Assembly (NCBI GenBank): GCA_039566865.1
Contig: CM076944.1
Location: 16,390,501-16,454,500, forward strand
DNA from: Aurelia coerulea
Lineage: Eukaryota > Cnidaria > Scyphozoa > Semaeostomeae > Ulmaridae
Length of the DNA: 64,000 nt
Direction of reading: 5' to 3'
How positions within the stretch are numbered: the stretch's first letter is position 1; every line of letters starts with the position of its first letter. The position numbers were made by a program, and so were the translations under genes. This document shows, piece by piece, positions 21,801 to 32,859 of the stretch. The notes below the pieces were generated by a model. That model searched no databases and was not told the origin of the DNA. It saw nothing but the letters and a program-made list of their open reading frames with translations.

Positions 21801-22527
21801 CCCCCCCCCGGTGCTTCCATAGAACATTAGATGACATAGTTCTCTGGGATCTATATCCATCGATTATGAAATGCTACGATTATAGAGATGTTCTGTGATG
21901 CAAAACTTTTGTGATACAATGTCAAAGTTCACCCTTTGTTGTTTGAAGCAGAAAGACAGCGCAGAGAACAATATGGACCGAGGAAAGTATTTGCAATTCA
22001 CCAACAAATGGTTGCTTCTTATCAAAATTTTGCTGCAGTAAACAAAAGCAAGCGAAGTCAAGTGATGTCTGAGTTATTGGTAAATGACTTTTTTAGCTCA
22101 AGAATCCTCCGATTTTGAGATATAATAAAAGTGTATGAAATTGGGTTATTTTTCAGGTCATTATGCATAATTGCTGAAGTTCTGACTTTTATATCTAATC
22201 TGTGGCGATTTTTCAACGACGGTCAATGACCGAAAAATGCACGCAGCTCCGGCCCCAAAGGCCTAAATAAGCTATGTGCCTAAACATACAAAAAACTCTG
22301 GACGGACATCCCTATAAATGATTTGTCAAAACAATTGCAAATAACTGAAATGATTTAGCATCCATTTCAGATTTTTTAGGGTACGAGGGTACTAGAAAAT
22401 TCAGCTCAAACGACCAATTCTGTCTCAAGGGGTTAGAAAGCATTTTAATTTCATTTATCATATTTTAACACAAAAACCTTATCAAGTAAAAAGGAACTAT
22501 AGCTTTACAAATAAATACCTATTTACA
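21801..22527. other. No firm feature
   Basis: AT-rich. An open stretch at 21936-22118 resembles nothing known. No repeat or RNA signature seen. Confidence 0.35.
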
Positions 22528-22529
22528 TA

Positions 22530-23518
22530 CCGAGTGTATCACAAAAAACGGGCCACTTTCAAAATGCCTCTGCGATGGGAATATAAACGCCATGAACTCA
22601 AGCAATAAGTTTTTACAATCACTTTGAGTTGTTTTTAAAAGCTGACATCCTCAGAACTGAATTTGGTGCGCCCAACAGCAAAATATTGCCATTAGTAACT
22701 CAGATTTCTAGGGCGGGCAATGACAGAGGGGTATTTCGTGGAGAAAAATGGCTGCAGGACAGGTAACGATGATCTGAGCGTAAAGGACAATGACATTTTA
22801 CTTTATGCCTATCTAATGTGCACAGCAAACCGTTCGAGATTTTTATAAAAGAATCCATTAGTTGGCCATCATTAGTTGTGCATGCTCTGCATCGGCCTCT
22901 CATTGCATCAACGGCTCTCATACTTCGTTGTATCGCATTGCATTCTCTCGTTATGGCACCATAAGCTCATCTATGTTGTAAGGCGGACGATTTGTTGGGA
23001 CAAGTCAGATTTTTGGGATGGAAGCCGAAAGAGAAACATAATTGCAAGCATGAAACTAACCATTCCGTACCGAAGGAGATTATCAATTCCAAAATTGGGA
23101 GAATGATGCCTATTTCAAGCCTATTTCTTCAAACATGGTCAAAAATTAGCGTTTTCAGGGGCTAAAATTTGCTATCACAAACGCTCAAATCACTGATTTG
23201 AGGTAAGAAATAATTCATTCTAGCCTTTAAAAACACAGTTGTGAAGAATCAAACAAAAACAACCAAAACATTTATTTTCTGGGAATTTTAAAGAATTGAG
23301 ATGCATCAGAAAATTGGGACCGTCTGTCATCGACCGGTCAACAAATTTGGGTAACTTAGAGTAACAAATTTTTTTGTTGGCAAATATAGGAAAAGGGAAT
23401 ACATCAAAATTTAAGTTAAGGCTTATGGATTACGAAAATCGAAGCCATGAATTTGCAAGGTTCAAGTCGCCACCGCAGCGGCACTTTTGAAGTGGCCCGT
23501 TTTTTCTGATACACCCGG
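22530..23518. mobile_element. TA-flanked foldback/TIR element
   Basis: Left end CCGAGTGTATCACAAAAAAC follows TA (22528-22529). The right end is its complement with CCGGGTGTATCAG and precedes TA (23519-23520). Arms of at least 70 bp contain ACGGGCCACTT. It is 989 bp and non-autonomous. It is related at its termini to the elements at 7966, 9361 and 40166 but has a different interior, so it is a separate subfamily. Confidence 0.75.
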
Positions 23519-23520
23519 TA

Positions 23521-25450
23521 TAAAATCTCGCAAATTTGCTGGTCTTCCTAGGGATCGAGCTTGGGGAAGGATGGTAATTTTTTGTATTTTCTTTTGGTAG
23601 GAATTCCATCAGTTTCCTTTTGCATATGGTAATCGTGGAACTCGTTCTGATTTCTAATGGGATTTCGTTCCACGTCTTTGCACCAGAATAGAAAAAAAAA
23701 CTGTTTTTGGAGAATTATTGGTTCTGCCTTCGGGTGTCCAGATCTAACTGATTTCTTGTTGGATAGTTAGATACTTGAGATCTGGTAACAAGTCTCCCTT
23801 TTAAGTTGTCCAGGCAGAGACCTTACACTATTTTGTAGATCATCATGGCTCTGTCAAATTTTATTAAGTTCGAGACTGAAAGCAAATTGCAACTCCACCC
23901 ATCCTTTAATCTAGAGCCTTCTATTAGCGATCGTGCTCTAGTTTGTAGACGCTGAAGATGATCAAGTTTTGTGTTTGACAAACTGCCCCATAGTTCATCA
24001 CTGTATCTCAGATGATTCTCAAGCAGTGCCTTGTACACCTGATCCAATTTTGATTGCTGTAGTATGCTCTTTAGTTTCCGCAGGGATGAGAGGGCACTAT
24101 TAATCTTACCTTTCAGTTTTATATATTGCTCATTCCATGTAAGGTTTTCGTCCACTGTAACTCCGAGGTATTTAACTTTGTTGACCCGTTTGATTAGTCC
24201 TCTATTTATGTTAACCTCTAATGGACCGTGAACCACCGAAGAGGTGTCCCCATTACCCCGTATTTAGTCAGCTTTGAGAGGAGAATTCCGTGGTCCACTG
24301 TATGGAAAGCCTTTTCAAGATCGAGAAATACGCTTATGCTAATTTTGCGTTTGTCAATGCTAGAAAACCATGTATCTGTTACGTTAAGCAGTGACGTTAA
24401 AGTGCTATGCATCTTTAAAACTGCGCGTTGACATTTTAAACATTTCTTACGCACGTTCAAGTAATTTAAAATTTGATCATGCCCTAGTTTTTCTAGCAAC
24501 CTCGAGAAAACAGATAACAAGGATATAGGCCTGTAATTTCCATTTCATTCTTCGAACCAGACTTGAAAATAAAGGTCACTCTTCCTATTTTCCATATGTC
24601 AGGAAAAATACCCATTTCAAATGAAGAGTTGTATATAGCAGCTAGCGGCTTACATAAAAATTCCTGCTGCATCTTTTACTAACTTTACAGAAACTTTATC
24701 ATATCCCGCAGATTTGGAGCATTTCAACTTTTTGATTTATTTTTCGATAGTGCTTGGATCAACCGAGTGATTTTCGAAACAAGGGGCCGTGGATGGTCCT
24801 TCATCAATTAGGTATTTTAGTGGGTCGTGGGTCATCGGATTCTTTAATTTAGATTTTTCCGCAAGTTTTGGCCCTATAGCAGGTAAAGTGGTTATTGAAT
24901 GCTTCCGCAATTTCCTTTTGCTTTTCAACCAGTTGACCCTCGTACATAACAGATCTGGGAGTCGTGGAACATTGATTTTGCTTAAGACTTTGTTAATCGT
25001 TTTCCATATCTCCTTGGGGTTATTCGAATTCTCATCTATCAAGCTGCGATAGTAGCCCTCGACAGCTCTTCGGAGTTCACTGGTCACCCTGTTTCTTAGG
25101 CATTTGTACTCAGGCTATATTGAACGGTCTTTTTCAGCTTTTTTCTTAGCACGGTCTCTCTCAAGTATCGAGTTCTTGATATGGGGAGTTATCCAGGGAG
25201 AAGATGCATATGCCTCACTATTCCTTTCCGTGTCTTTAACGGTGCATGCACATCTAAGATTGAGTGAAAAGGATCGTAGAAATTACTTGCCATTAGAATA
25301 GGGTCATCCCAGGCGATGGATGAAGCCATTTCCCGAGCAACACTCTGCAGGTCGAACAGGAAAGCTTCCCTGTTATAATTTCTAGGAACTAAAATTTCGT
25401 CTGTTCCTGGAGAAATGATAAATTATTGTTTTGGATGTACTAATCTCTCC
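23521..25450 (-). pseudogene. CR1-like LINE endonuclease linker and RT, internally deleted
   Basis: The minus strand gives the linker region (25087-24737), RT fingers with LLEKLGHDQILNYLNVRKKC and motif A LDLEKAFHTVDHGIL (about 24285), then after a deletion NKVKYLGVTVDENLTWNEQY (about 24190) and the C-terminal LQRLQTRARSLI (about 23940). The catalytic YADD block has been deleted between about 24236 and 24218. Dead copy. Its 3' end touches the TA-flanked element ending at 23520. Confidence 0.8.
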
Positions 25451-25599
25451 ATTATTGGAGGACGTTGTAGCAGCTACCCTTGTAAAATATGTTATCAGCT
25501 GCTCAAACTGAAATTCTGAATAAATAAGTTTAAGTCGTAGCCAGTGTTTCGCTGCGTGAAGATATCAAATAAAAGTTGGATATAGATCAATTTTTGTTT

Positions 25600-26750
25600 A
25601 AAAAAAAATTTCAGTCATAAGAGTAGGTTTCTTATATGGATGGGCACTGAATCAGTCTGCTCCAGAGGAAAACCAAAGTCATGTTCGCAATATTTCTGTG
25701 CGATGCGCAAAGCCCTTTCATGGATGTTATATATTCTTTGATTGATGGTTCTATCACAGAACATCCAAACAAATGGACAATACCTAAAATGGGATAATAT
25801 GAAAGCGCACATTAGTTGCTGCAGCTTTTCTGCAAAAGGATATTCTGTTTAGAGTATGAAGTTTTTGGCTGGCTTTCTTACATATAATTTTGACATGTTG
25901 TTTGAAAGAAAAGATCGATCAAATTTTATGCCAAGAAGATTCTCCTTTGTAGATTCTCTCAAACAGGCGCCTCCTATTTTGATAGATATTTCATTGTTTA
26001 TTGCACCGAAAATCATTAAATGGCATTCATCCTCATTTAGCTTCATGAGATTTTTCGAAAACCACTCATTCAACTTAAGGCCATCATTTTCTAAATGCGA
26101 TGACATTATCGATTTTTGGACCATACGCATAAATCATTGTATCGTCCGCATTGTTGCAGATTTCGGTCTCCTCAACATAAACATAAACATAAACATAAAC
26201 ATAAACATAAACATAAACATAAACATAAACATAAACATAAACATAAACATAAACATAAACAAGCCATCCAGGTGTATATTGAACAAAAGGATGCCTAGGA
26301 CAGAACATTACGGTACACCTAAGATGGTCTTTGTTGACGTGCTGAATGAACCGTTCACTTTTACCCTTTGTTTTCTGTCCACAAGAAAGCAATAGATGAA
26401 TTGCAATGCAGATCTACTGAAACCGTCAGCATTCAACTTTCCAATTAATAATTCGTGATTCAGACAATGAAATGCTTTCGAAAGGCCCGTAATGATGGCC
26501 CCTGTGACTCCATCACTGTCCAACGACTTTTTACAGGTTTCAACTAAACGTAGACGTGCATGCTGGGTACCATAGCCCTCCCGAAATCCACAGAGAAGTG
26601 GAGACAAGAAACATTGGATAAAAGGACAAATTTGTTGGAGAACGTAGCATGCTCTCTAATTTTACAAATACTTGGATGAGCTTCATATTTCTTAATAGCT
26701 TTGTCAATGGGATCCAGTATGTCATTTGTTGGCAACAAAAATTAATCATT
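25600..26750 (-). pseudogene. LINE RT with in-frame hexanucleotide expansion
   Basis: The minus strand encodes LVETCKKSLDSDGVTGAIIT and FHCLNHELLIGKLN (26607-26430), LGVP near 26310, then a (Val-Tyr)n run from the microsatellite, EETEICNNADDTMIYA (catalytic box near 26145), NEDECHLMIFG and a C-terminal YCPFVWMFCDR segment. Frameshifts near 26300 and 25840 disable it. The expansion sits exactly between the GVPQGS-type block and the ADD box. Confidence 0.75.
26175..26261. repeat. (ACATAA)n microsatellite inside an RT frame
   Basis: About 14 hexamers. On the minus strand this is (GTTTAT)n, encoding alternating Val-Tyr without a stop in the RT frame. Confidence 0.9.
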
Positions 26751-26895
26751 TTCAGATATCCTTAGGCTGTGTAATACGGCTAATTTTGGCGTAAGGATTT
26801 CCCTCGTAAGAATCTCTAGCTTTAGATTTAGGCCCTTTTTGGAAGGATTCACTTAGGCCCTGTTGCGTCATCTTGCGTAATCCTCAGGTGTCGTC

Positions 26896-27334
26896 TATTA
26901 CGTGTCATTATCTGCATTGAAATAGACATCTCCACTTGTGTCAGAAAGGCATTAGATGTAATGCGTGGAATCCCCACGCCTCTGTTTCTTTTGCTTAGAA
27001 CAATAAGGGATTTGCCTTACCTAAGCTATTTTATTGCAAGGTTATTATCATCCGTTACCCTATTTGGAAGTATTGCAAACTCTCGCACAATATTACGTGT
27101 CATTATCTGCATTGAAATAGACATCTCCACTTGTGTCAGAAAGGCATTAGATGTAATGGAAGAGTCCGTGGAATCCCCACGCCTCTGTTTCTTTTGCTTA
27201 GAACAATAAGGGATTTGCCTTACCTAAGCTATTTTATTGATGGCCAACAACAACAACAACAGAACAGCGAATGGCCTAAGTTATTATCATCCGTTACCCT
27301 ATTTGGAAGTATTGCAAACTCTCGCACAATATTA
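26896..27334 (+). repeat. Tandem duplication, two units of about 195 and 244 bp
   Basis: Unit 1 at 26896-27090 and unit 2 at 27091-27334 both run from TATTACGTGTCATTATC to TCTCGCACAATATTA. Unit 2 has an extra about 40 bp containing (CAA)n near 27245. A short open frame is repeated in both, but it looks like chance. Confidence 0.85.
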
Positions 27335-27939
27335 TAGTCTGTGGTGCAACATTTAGAAAGTTTTAGGATATTCCTTTGCTATAATGATGAACACTTATCT
27401 GTATAAGTAGTGCCCTCATCGTTAGATTCGAGGAACAGCAATGGATTGGAAAGGCTACTATCGGACGAATTAGTTCTGGGCGCAAGAGGCTTGTGAAAGC
27501 TCTTGTTGCCCAAGTTGTTAGGAGTCATGAGTTTGGCATGCTAAGGTTTCAGAGAAGCCACTAGAATCACTTTAGCCTTGGGACTTTAGCCTTGGGATTT
27601 AGAGAAATGTGAGAGTTGAATTTAAAGATCAAGAAACGAGTGTCAAAGAATATGTGTATTTTCTGAAGAGTATTCTGAAAAGTAGCTGCTCCTGCTTCTT
27701 TGTCGTCGAAAACAGAAACAGTTTACAGCTGTCTGTTATATTTGCAAAGTAATGATTGAAAACCTCCGCAATTTCAGAGCTCTGAGTTATTTACAGTTTT
27801 CCAGAACTTGTGATTATCTGTCAGATTATTTAGGTCATATAGAAAGAAACATTCTTATAGCAATTAAATTGGGCACTTCGTAGCAATTTAACACATTTGT
27901 TCCTCTGCTTTTGAATGCTTTAAGGCTTTCTTCAGTTCT
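27335..27939. other. No recognisable feature
   Basis: Unique AT-rich sequence with a local repeat (CTTTAGCCTTGGGA twice near 27570-27595). No gene seen. Confidence 0.4.
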
Positions 27940-27949
27940 AATGTCGCTA

Positions 27950-28548
27950 AACAAGGGCAGATTTTGTAATACAATAGCATGAGTTGCTTTTGTTGACACC
28001 TCAATTCAAAGAGATTAGCGATTGCAGACAAAGGAAATTCTCTCAACCAGCATTTCAAAACAAACAAAGCCGCAAAAGTTTCTTTGAAACCCAGGTAGCT
28101 AGCTCGCTCGTTGTGCATTCCAAAAACTGTTTTTAAGGGCGAACATGAGCGTAGATCGAAAGAAGAAGGATGCATCTACACATCTGCCGCGGGCATTTTA
28201 TTTGTTTGGTTCAAGAGCCATTTAGGAGGCGATTCAATTCTCTTATTTTTTTGGGTGTTATCAAAACATTTATGGCTCAGCTTCTGGACCAAAGAAATAA
28301 AATGCCCGCGGCAGATATGTAGATATATCCTTCCTCTTTCGATCTATGCTCATGTTTGCCCTTAAAAATAATTTCTGGAATGCACAGTGAGCGAGCTAGC
28401 TACCTGGGTTTCAGAAAAATTTTTGCGGCTTTGTTTGTTTTGAATTACTGGTTGATAGAATTTCCTTTGTCTGTGATCGCTAATCGCTTTGAACTGAGGT
28501 GTTAACAAAAGCAACTCGTGCTATTGTATTAATAAATCTGCCCTTGTT
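27950..28548. mobile_element. Foldback element with 10-bp target duplication
   Basis: Ends AACAAGGGCAGATTT and its complement are flanked on both sides by AATGTCGCTA (27940-27949 and 28549-28558), a perfect 10-bp duplication. Arms of about 270-280 bp are diverged but alignable, around a short centre near 28230-28270. A 9-10-bp duplication with long terminal repeats fits the Mutator-like (MULE) group or classical foldbacks. No transposase. Confidence 0.85.
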
Positions 28549-28852
28549 AATGTCGCTATACTTGGTTCTATGGATGTGTTCTTTACGCAAGACTCTAGTC
28601 ATAAAACGTCCATCGTTTTCACGAATATGTTTTTTCTTAACGGGTGCATGTTCATTCATGGCTCAGTGATTGAATTTAACAAGTCTATTTCTACTGGCCA
28701 ATCCACCTGTTACTCAAGACGAAACAGCTGAGCGAGAGAAGAGTTGAGAGTAGTGCAACTAATGAAGGGTGGGTGGGGGTAAAACTGAGTTCTTTTCTGC
28801 TCGAAGCTAACTGCAAATGCAACGAAGGCATAAAGCTCCATCGCTAGATATA

Positions 28853-29785
28853 GGGGAGATCGGGGCTAGTTGTAACACTTTTCAGCAAAATGAAACTGTC
28901 TCCTAACGAGCAAAACGAAGACCTATCTTTATACCACCATGTGGTGTGTTTGACCATTGGCTATGGAGCATATGTTGTTTCATAAATATGGTGCTTTTAG
29001 ATTTCGGTCAATTGCAAGTGAAAATCAAGATCGGAGTGTTACAACCTACCCCGAGCTTGGGGCAAGTTGTAACAGAACAAAATAAATAGTGAATGAATTC
29101 TGTCTGCTGGTATAATCCTACTTTTTACATCAAATAAACTCAAAATCAAGGAATAAATAATTAAATAAACTCAAAATTAGATCAAATACAGATCATTCCG
29201 TACTATTTCATTATTTGCACACCAGATGTCTAAGCTGCTTCCACTGACCTGAAAATCTTGAAAAGTATCTGCTGAATGTATCAGTTTCACTCGATTTCAC
29301 TTTCAGTAAACTCTAATTCTATATCAAGAATATCGAACAATTGTTTTTTTGACTGAATAGCTTTCAGAAAGAATTTACTCGTTTTTCAGTGGATTTTTTA
29401 TTTTGTTACAACTTGCCCCATAACGACAAGGTGTGAAAATGCACTGTACTGGAAAAATGCATTTGAATATAGCATTCAAGCTCGATTTCAAGAGAAACAA
29501 TACATATTTTACTCCAATACAGCCTGTGAATTAGAAATTCACACTAACTACAGAACGCTGCAGAACGTAAAGTTCTGAAATCCAAAAATTTACTTTCAGG
29601 CCAAAAACTAGAGATAGCAGTGCTAAAAAGATAGCCGCCGGCAAGAACAATCAGAACCACTGTCTGAACTGAAGGTACTAACAAGACATTCATTCGCACA
29701 AAAGCTGGTGAGCACAGATCTAATAGCGGCAGAGAAATACTCTCTGTTACAACTTGCCCCTGTTACTTCCAGCCCCGATCTTCCC
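28853..29785. mobile_element. TA-flanked TIR element with reiterated GTTACAACTTGCCCC motif
   Basis: Ends GGGGAGATCGGGGCT and AGCCCCGATCTTCCC flanked by TA (28851-28852 and 29786-29787). The terminal motif GGGGCAAGTTGTAACA and its complement recur inside at about 29040-29075, 29402-29420 and 29745-29760. Termini of this kind are widespread in animal mariner-like non-autonomous elements. No transposase frame. Confidence 0.8.
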
Positions 29786-30071
29786 TACATGTTACCAAAC
29801 ACTGCAGCCGTCACAACCTTATTTTAATACAAACAATCTTTCCACATAAAATAAACAATAAACGTGCCACCATAGCAACAACAAGACTGGAGAAAATCAA
29901 GAGACACAATCCTTTGGAATGCACTCCTACTAATTATTCATCAACCTCGCTCAAAATTTCCTTTAATCACAGTGTCAGCGATTTGACAGCAAGAAGCGAA
30001 AAAATTTTGAAAAAAGGTAGAATGGTAAGTGCAGTAAAGAAAAGCACAAAGAAACAATTAGTGACACTTAC

Positions 30072-30243
30072 TTTAAAGAATCCTCTTCCTGTAATCTTGG
30101 AGTAGTACCACTATGATCATGCCCTTCCAAAGATGCCTCATGGCGTGGCCTCTCATAAGTCAGAAATGGTGGTGTTAGTTTTGGCACTCTGGCTGAAGAA
30201 GATCCTTGTTCTCTTCTGCGATGAAATGAAGCTCCAGAGGAAT
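30072..30243 (-). CDS. Exon of unrecognised host gene (exon 3 of those seen)
   Basis: Acceptor TTTCATTGCAG before 30243 and consensus donor GTAAGT after 30072. The translation is hydrophilic: SSGASFHRRREQGSSSARVP, then KLTPPFLTYERPRHEAS and an acidic end LQEEDSL. The exon is 172 bp, enters in phase 1 and leaves in phase 2. It joins in frame to the exon at 30295-30399, and splicing removes the intron between them. No domain is recognisable and I cannot name the protein. Further exons must lie at lower coordinates or outside the window. Confidence 0.6.
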
Positions 30244-30294
30244 CTGCAATGAAAGAGGAATGACTGAGCAATGCATTTTCCCAAAATGATACAC

Positions 30295-30399
30295 CTGAGT
30301 CGAAAAATGTAATTAGCAAACTTATGAATGTTTCCTCCTTCTGCAACATATGGGTGGTTAGACGCCGCAGTTGTGCATGATCACCACAACTATATGCTT
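30295..30399 (-). CDS. Exon of unrecognised host gene (exon 2 of those seen)
   Basis: Acceptor TTTTTTCCTCCTCAG before 30399 and donor CAG-GTGTAT after 30295. It is 105 bp, phase 1 at both ends, encoding AYSCGDHAQLRRLTTHMLQK then EETFISLLITFFDS, a likely helical segment. Strong splice sites and consistent phase with the next exon are the evidence. The same gene continues at 30072-30243. Confidence 0.6.
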
Positions 30400-30552
30400 C
30401 TGAGGAGGAAAAAAATTGACAAAGTTCAACAGATGAGGTAGCGAAAGAATTAAATCTTTCAAACCTTGTCCGCAGAGCGATATATATTTTCCTCCGCAGA
30501 AGCCACAAGCTGAAGCATAACTGCACTGTCCAACTACTACCCATGAGCATAC

Positions 30553-30582
30553 CTTCAATATCCTGGCCAACAATGACTGTAT
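30553..30582 (-). CDS. Possible short upstream exon of the same gene
   Basis: A GTATGC donor after 30553 ends a segment whose phase-1 frame (TVIVGQDIE) joins the exon at 30399. An in-frame stop just upstream requires an acceptor at about 30583, which has a poor pyrimidine tract, so the left part of this exon is uncertain. Confidence 0.3.
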
Positions 30583-30636
30583 CTTAATCTTTGAAGTTTC
30601 AATACAGCATTCTTTCTTGGAAATACACTACGCAGC

Positions 30637-30779
30637 GAGGGGCATTTCACTCGTTCGAAAAAGCGTACGAGATTTTTTCAGAACAAAAGGATTTTTACAG
30701 ATTTCTGATGGATTTTTCTTGAAAACAAAAGGATTTTTGGAAAAGGTGTACGAGATTTTTGGGAGTGAAATGCCCCTCG
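30637..30779. mobile_element. 143-bp MITE with 9-bp target duplication
   Basis: Ends GAGGGGCATTTCACTC and complement, flanked by CTACGCAGC at 30628-30636 and 30780-30788. The interior repeats GTACGAGATTTTT and AAAAGGATTTTT. It lies about 50 bp from the short exon of the unnamed gene. The duplication length suggests a Mutator-like origin. Confidence 0.75.
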
Positions 30780-30829
30780 CTACGCAGCATGAATTTTACC
30801 ACGAAAGAATGCATCGGACTAGTTAGCTA

Positions 30830-31360
30830 TTATATTTATTCTCTTTTGATTACAATACATGGCGATTGAATGCAATTTAGTCATAATTACTGTTAAAACA
30901 ACTGGTGCGTTTCGTGTGGTCCTCTGACCACAAAATGGTACTTGAAATCTAAATCCGCTTGCTCTTTGTGGTTTCAGTTACCTTTCTTTATTTCCATTGA
31001 TTATAGCCAAATAAGGATTTAGAAAAGGAAACTTGGGATGACTACTAAAATTTGACTTTGGAATCACCAATTGAAATTTCAGGCATTCACTGTAGTCTAG
31101 GATGTAACATGGCCAAACCCATCGCTAATCAAGTCGGAGGGTTTTACTATCTATACCAGGAAACGTAAGGGAGGGAATATTTGTGCTTCTCGAAGATGGG
31201 CATTCGAACATGGAAATTTCAGAAATCACAGGACTTCGTACATTAAGTCCTTTATTACGTCTACCAAACCTTTTTCGAAAAAATTTCCTCTTGAATCACA
31301 AATGCGAGATTGGCAACGGTGTCAATGGCTTGATGCCCTACACGTTTTTTTGGGAGTCAC
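30830..31360. other. No recognisable feature
   Basis: AT-rich sequence between the MITE and a minisatellite. Nothing supportable. Confidence 0.4.
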
Positions 31361-31612
31361 TAATTCACGATTCAAGATTCAAGATCCAAGATTCAAGATT
31401 CAAGATCCGGAATTCAAGATTCACACTAATTCTAGATCCGGAATTCAAGACTCACACTAATTCTAGATCCGGAATTCAAGATTCACACTAATTCTAGATC
31501 CGGAATTCAAGATTAACACTAATTCTAGATCCGGAATTCAAGATTCACACTAATTCTAGATCCCGAAATCAAGATTCACACTAATTCTAGATCCCGAAAT
31601 CAAGATTCATAC
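31361..31612 (+). repeat. Minisatellite, about 31-bp unit
   Basis: Six to seven near-identical units containing CACTAATTCTAGATCCGGAA and TTCAAGATT, preceded by shorter AAGATTC repeats. Late units change CCGGAATT to CCCGAAAT. Low-complexity open frames across it are artefacts. Confidence 0.9.
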
Positions 31613-31769
31613 TAAATTGGGCTTTTTAAGAATTCCTGGGAGAATCTGTGTGGTTTCATCTTTTTCGCTGTATTTTCTTTGTATCAGGCTTGTGAATAAA
31701 TGGTTGATCCACCCAATTCCTCAATTTACAACACACGTATTCTTTGTTTTCTGTATCATATTACTTAAA

Positions 31770-32812
31770 GGTGCTTGAGCTTCTGTAAATGTCTAAACTT
31801 TGCAAAGACTTTAAAACAGGGACGTAGGAAGCATCTCAAACTTGGGAGGGCACGACACTTCAAGGGCACTTTTTCATTAAGCTAAAGGGGCATTTCCTGA
31901 AAATAAAAAGGGCACTTCTTTGTTCATTGCAAAATCTTGGGGGGGGGGGCACGTGCCCCCAGTGCCCCCCTGGTTCCTACGTCTCTGCTTTAAAAAACCT
32001 TCCTTTGAGGGCACAAGTAGTGAGCATGAAGACTGTTAATGGAACTTTAAGAGACTCTTAAAAACTCTGACCATTGAAAATCTGACTAGAAACTTTTAGT
32101 GCTGGCCCGAATTCTTAGTTCCTTAAAAATATGTGTGCAAGGAATGAGTGAAAATAAAAATGCCATGGATTTGCTTAATAAAAGGAAAAGAGTTTCTTGA
32201 ATAATTTGGCCCAGTATTGAAGTTTGTTGATTATTGTTATCGAAGAGTCGAGTTTCTATAAAGAGTTTCTTATAAAAATGTGTGCTTGAAACTACTGTAT
32301 TTCACTTTGCACAAAGGGCATTACGGATACAGTATATGGATCATAACTTTTACGTTGCTTTGTTGACAAACAGCCTTTCGTTAACATGTCAATTATTTTC
32401 TTTAATATCTGCAGAATCCGTAAAGACAGAAAGGGTTTTAATTAAGATTCACATCGCAGCAAGGGCTATGACAGAATCATTCATACCACTCAGTAAAAGT
32501 GACGTGGGTAGATCAACCACGTGGGCTGCTTTTTCAAATTCTGTCAGAATAACCTGTAAGATAATCTTGATTTAGAATAGAATTCCAGATTTTGATTTAC
32601 ACTTGCTTTTTCATAAGAAACAGCTTATAAGAGATGTAAGGCTCGATTTTTTTCAGTCGATAAACCATCCTACCAGGATTGAAAATGCAAAGAAACTTTT
32701 GTAATTTGCAGCTTTAATTAAAAGTTTCCATTGACAGTCTTCATGTTCACTACTTGTGCCCTCAAAAGGAGGATTTTTTAAATGTCTTGGCAACGTTTAG
32801 ACATTTAGCTCA
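31770..32812. repeat. Foldback element carrying a hAT MITE in its left arm
   Basis: Outer arms match in inverse: AAATGTCTAAAC near 31788 with its complement near 32797, and GGGCACAAGTAGTGAGCATG near 32010 with the complement near 32745. Arm length is about 130 bp once the MITE is removed. The centre has no transposase. A diverged relative of one arm lies at about 48240-48400. Borders are approximate. Confidence 0.7.
31817..31987. mobile_element. hAT-type MITE, copy 2
   Basis: A 171-bp element with ends CAGGGACGTAGGAA and TTCCTACGTCTCTG, flanked by a perfect 8-bp duplication CTTTAAAA (31809-31816 and 31988-31995). It shares the interior (AAGGGCACTTTTTCATTAAG and GTGCCCCC) with copy 1 at 17643. 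The termini and duplication length are diagnostic of hAT. Confidence 0.9.
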
Positions 32813-32813
32813 C

Positions 32814-32841
32814 GGGGGGGGGGGGGGGGGGGGGGGGGGGG
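32814..32841. repeat. Poly-G run of 28
   Basis: Uninterrupted G tract at the edge of the foldback. It is potentially G-quadruplex forming. Its exact length may be unreliable in assembly. Confidence 0.8.
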
Positions 32842-32859
32842 TCTACGAAAATACGGGGA

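Noticed and set aside
26116..26298. His-Lys repeat protein
   Set aside because: It is a plus-strand translation of the (ACATAA)n microsatellite, which lies antisense to an RT pseudogene.
31361..31612. CRISPR-like array of 31-bp repeats
   Set aside because: Units are contiguous with no unique spacers, and the context is a eukaryotic genome. It is a minisatellite.
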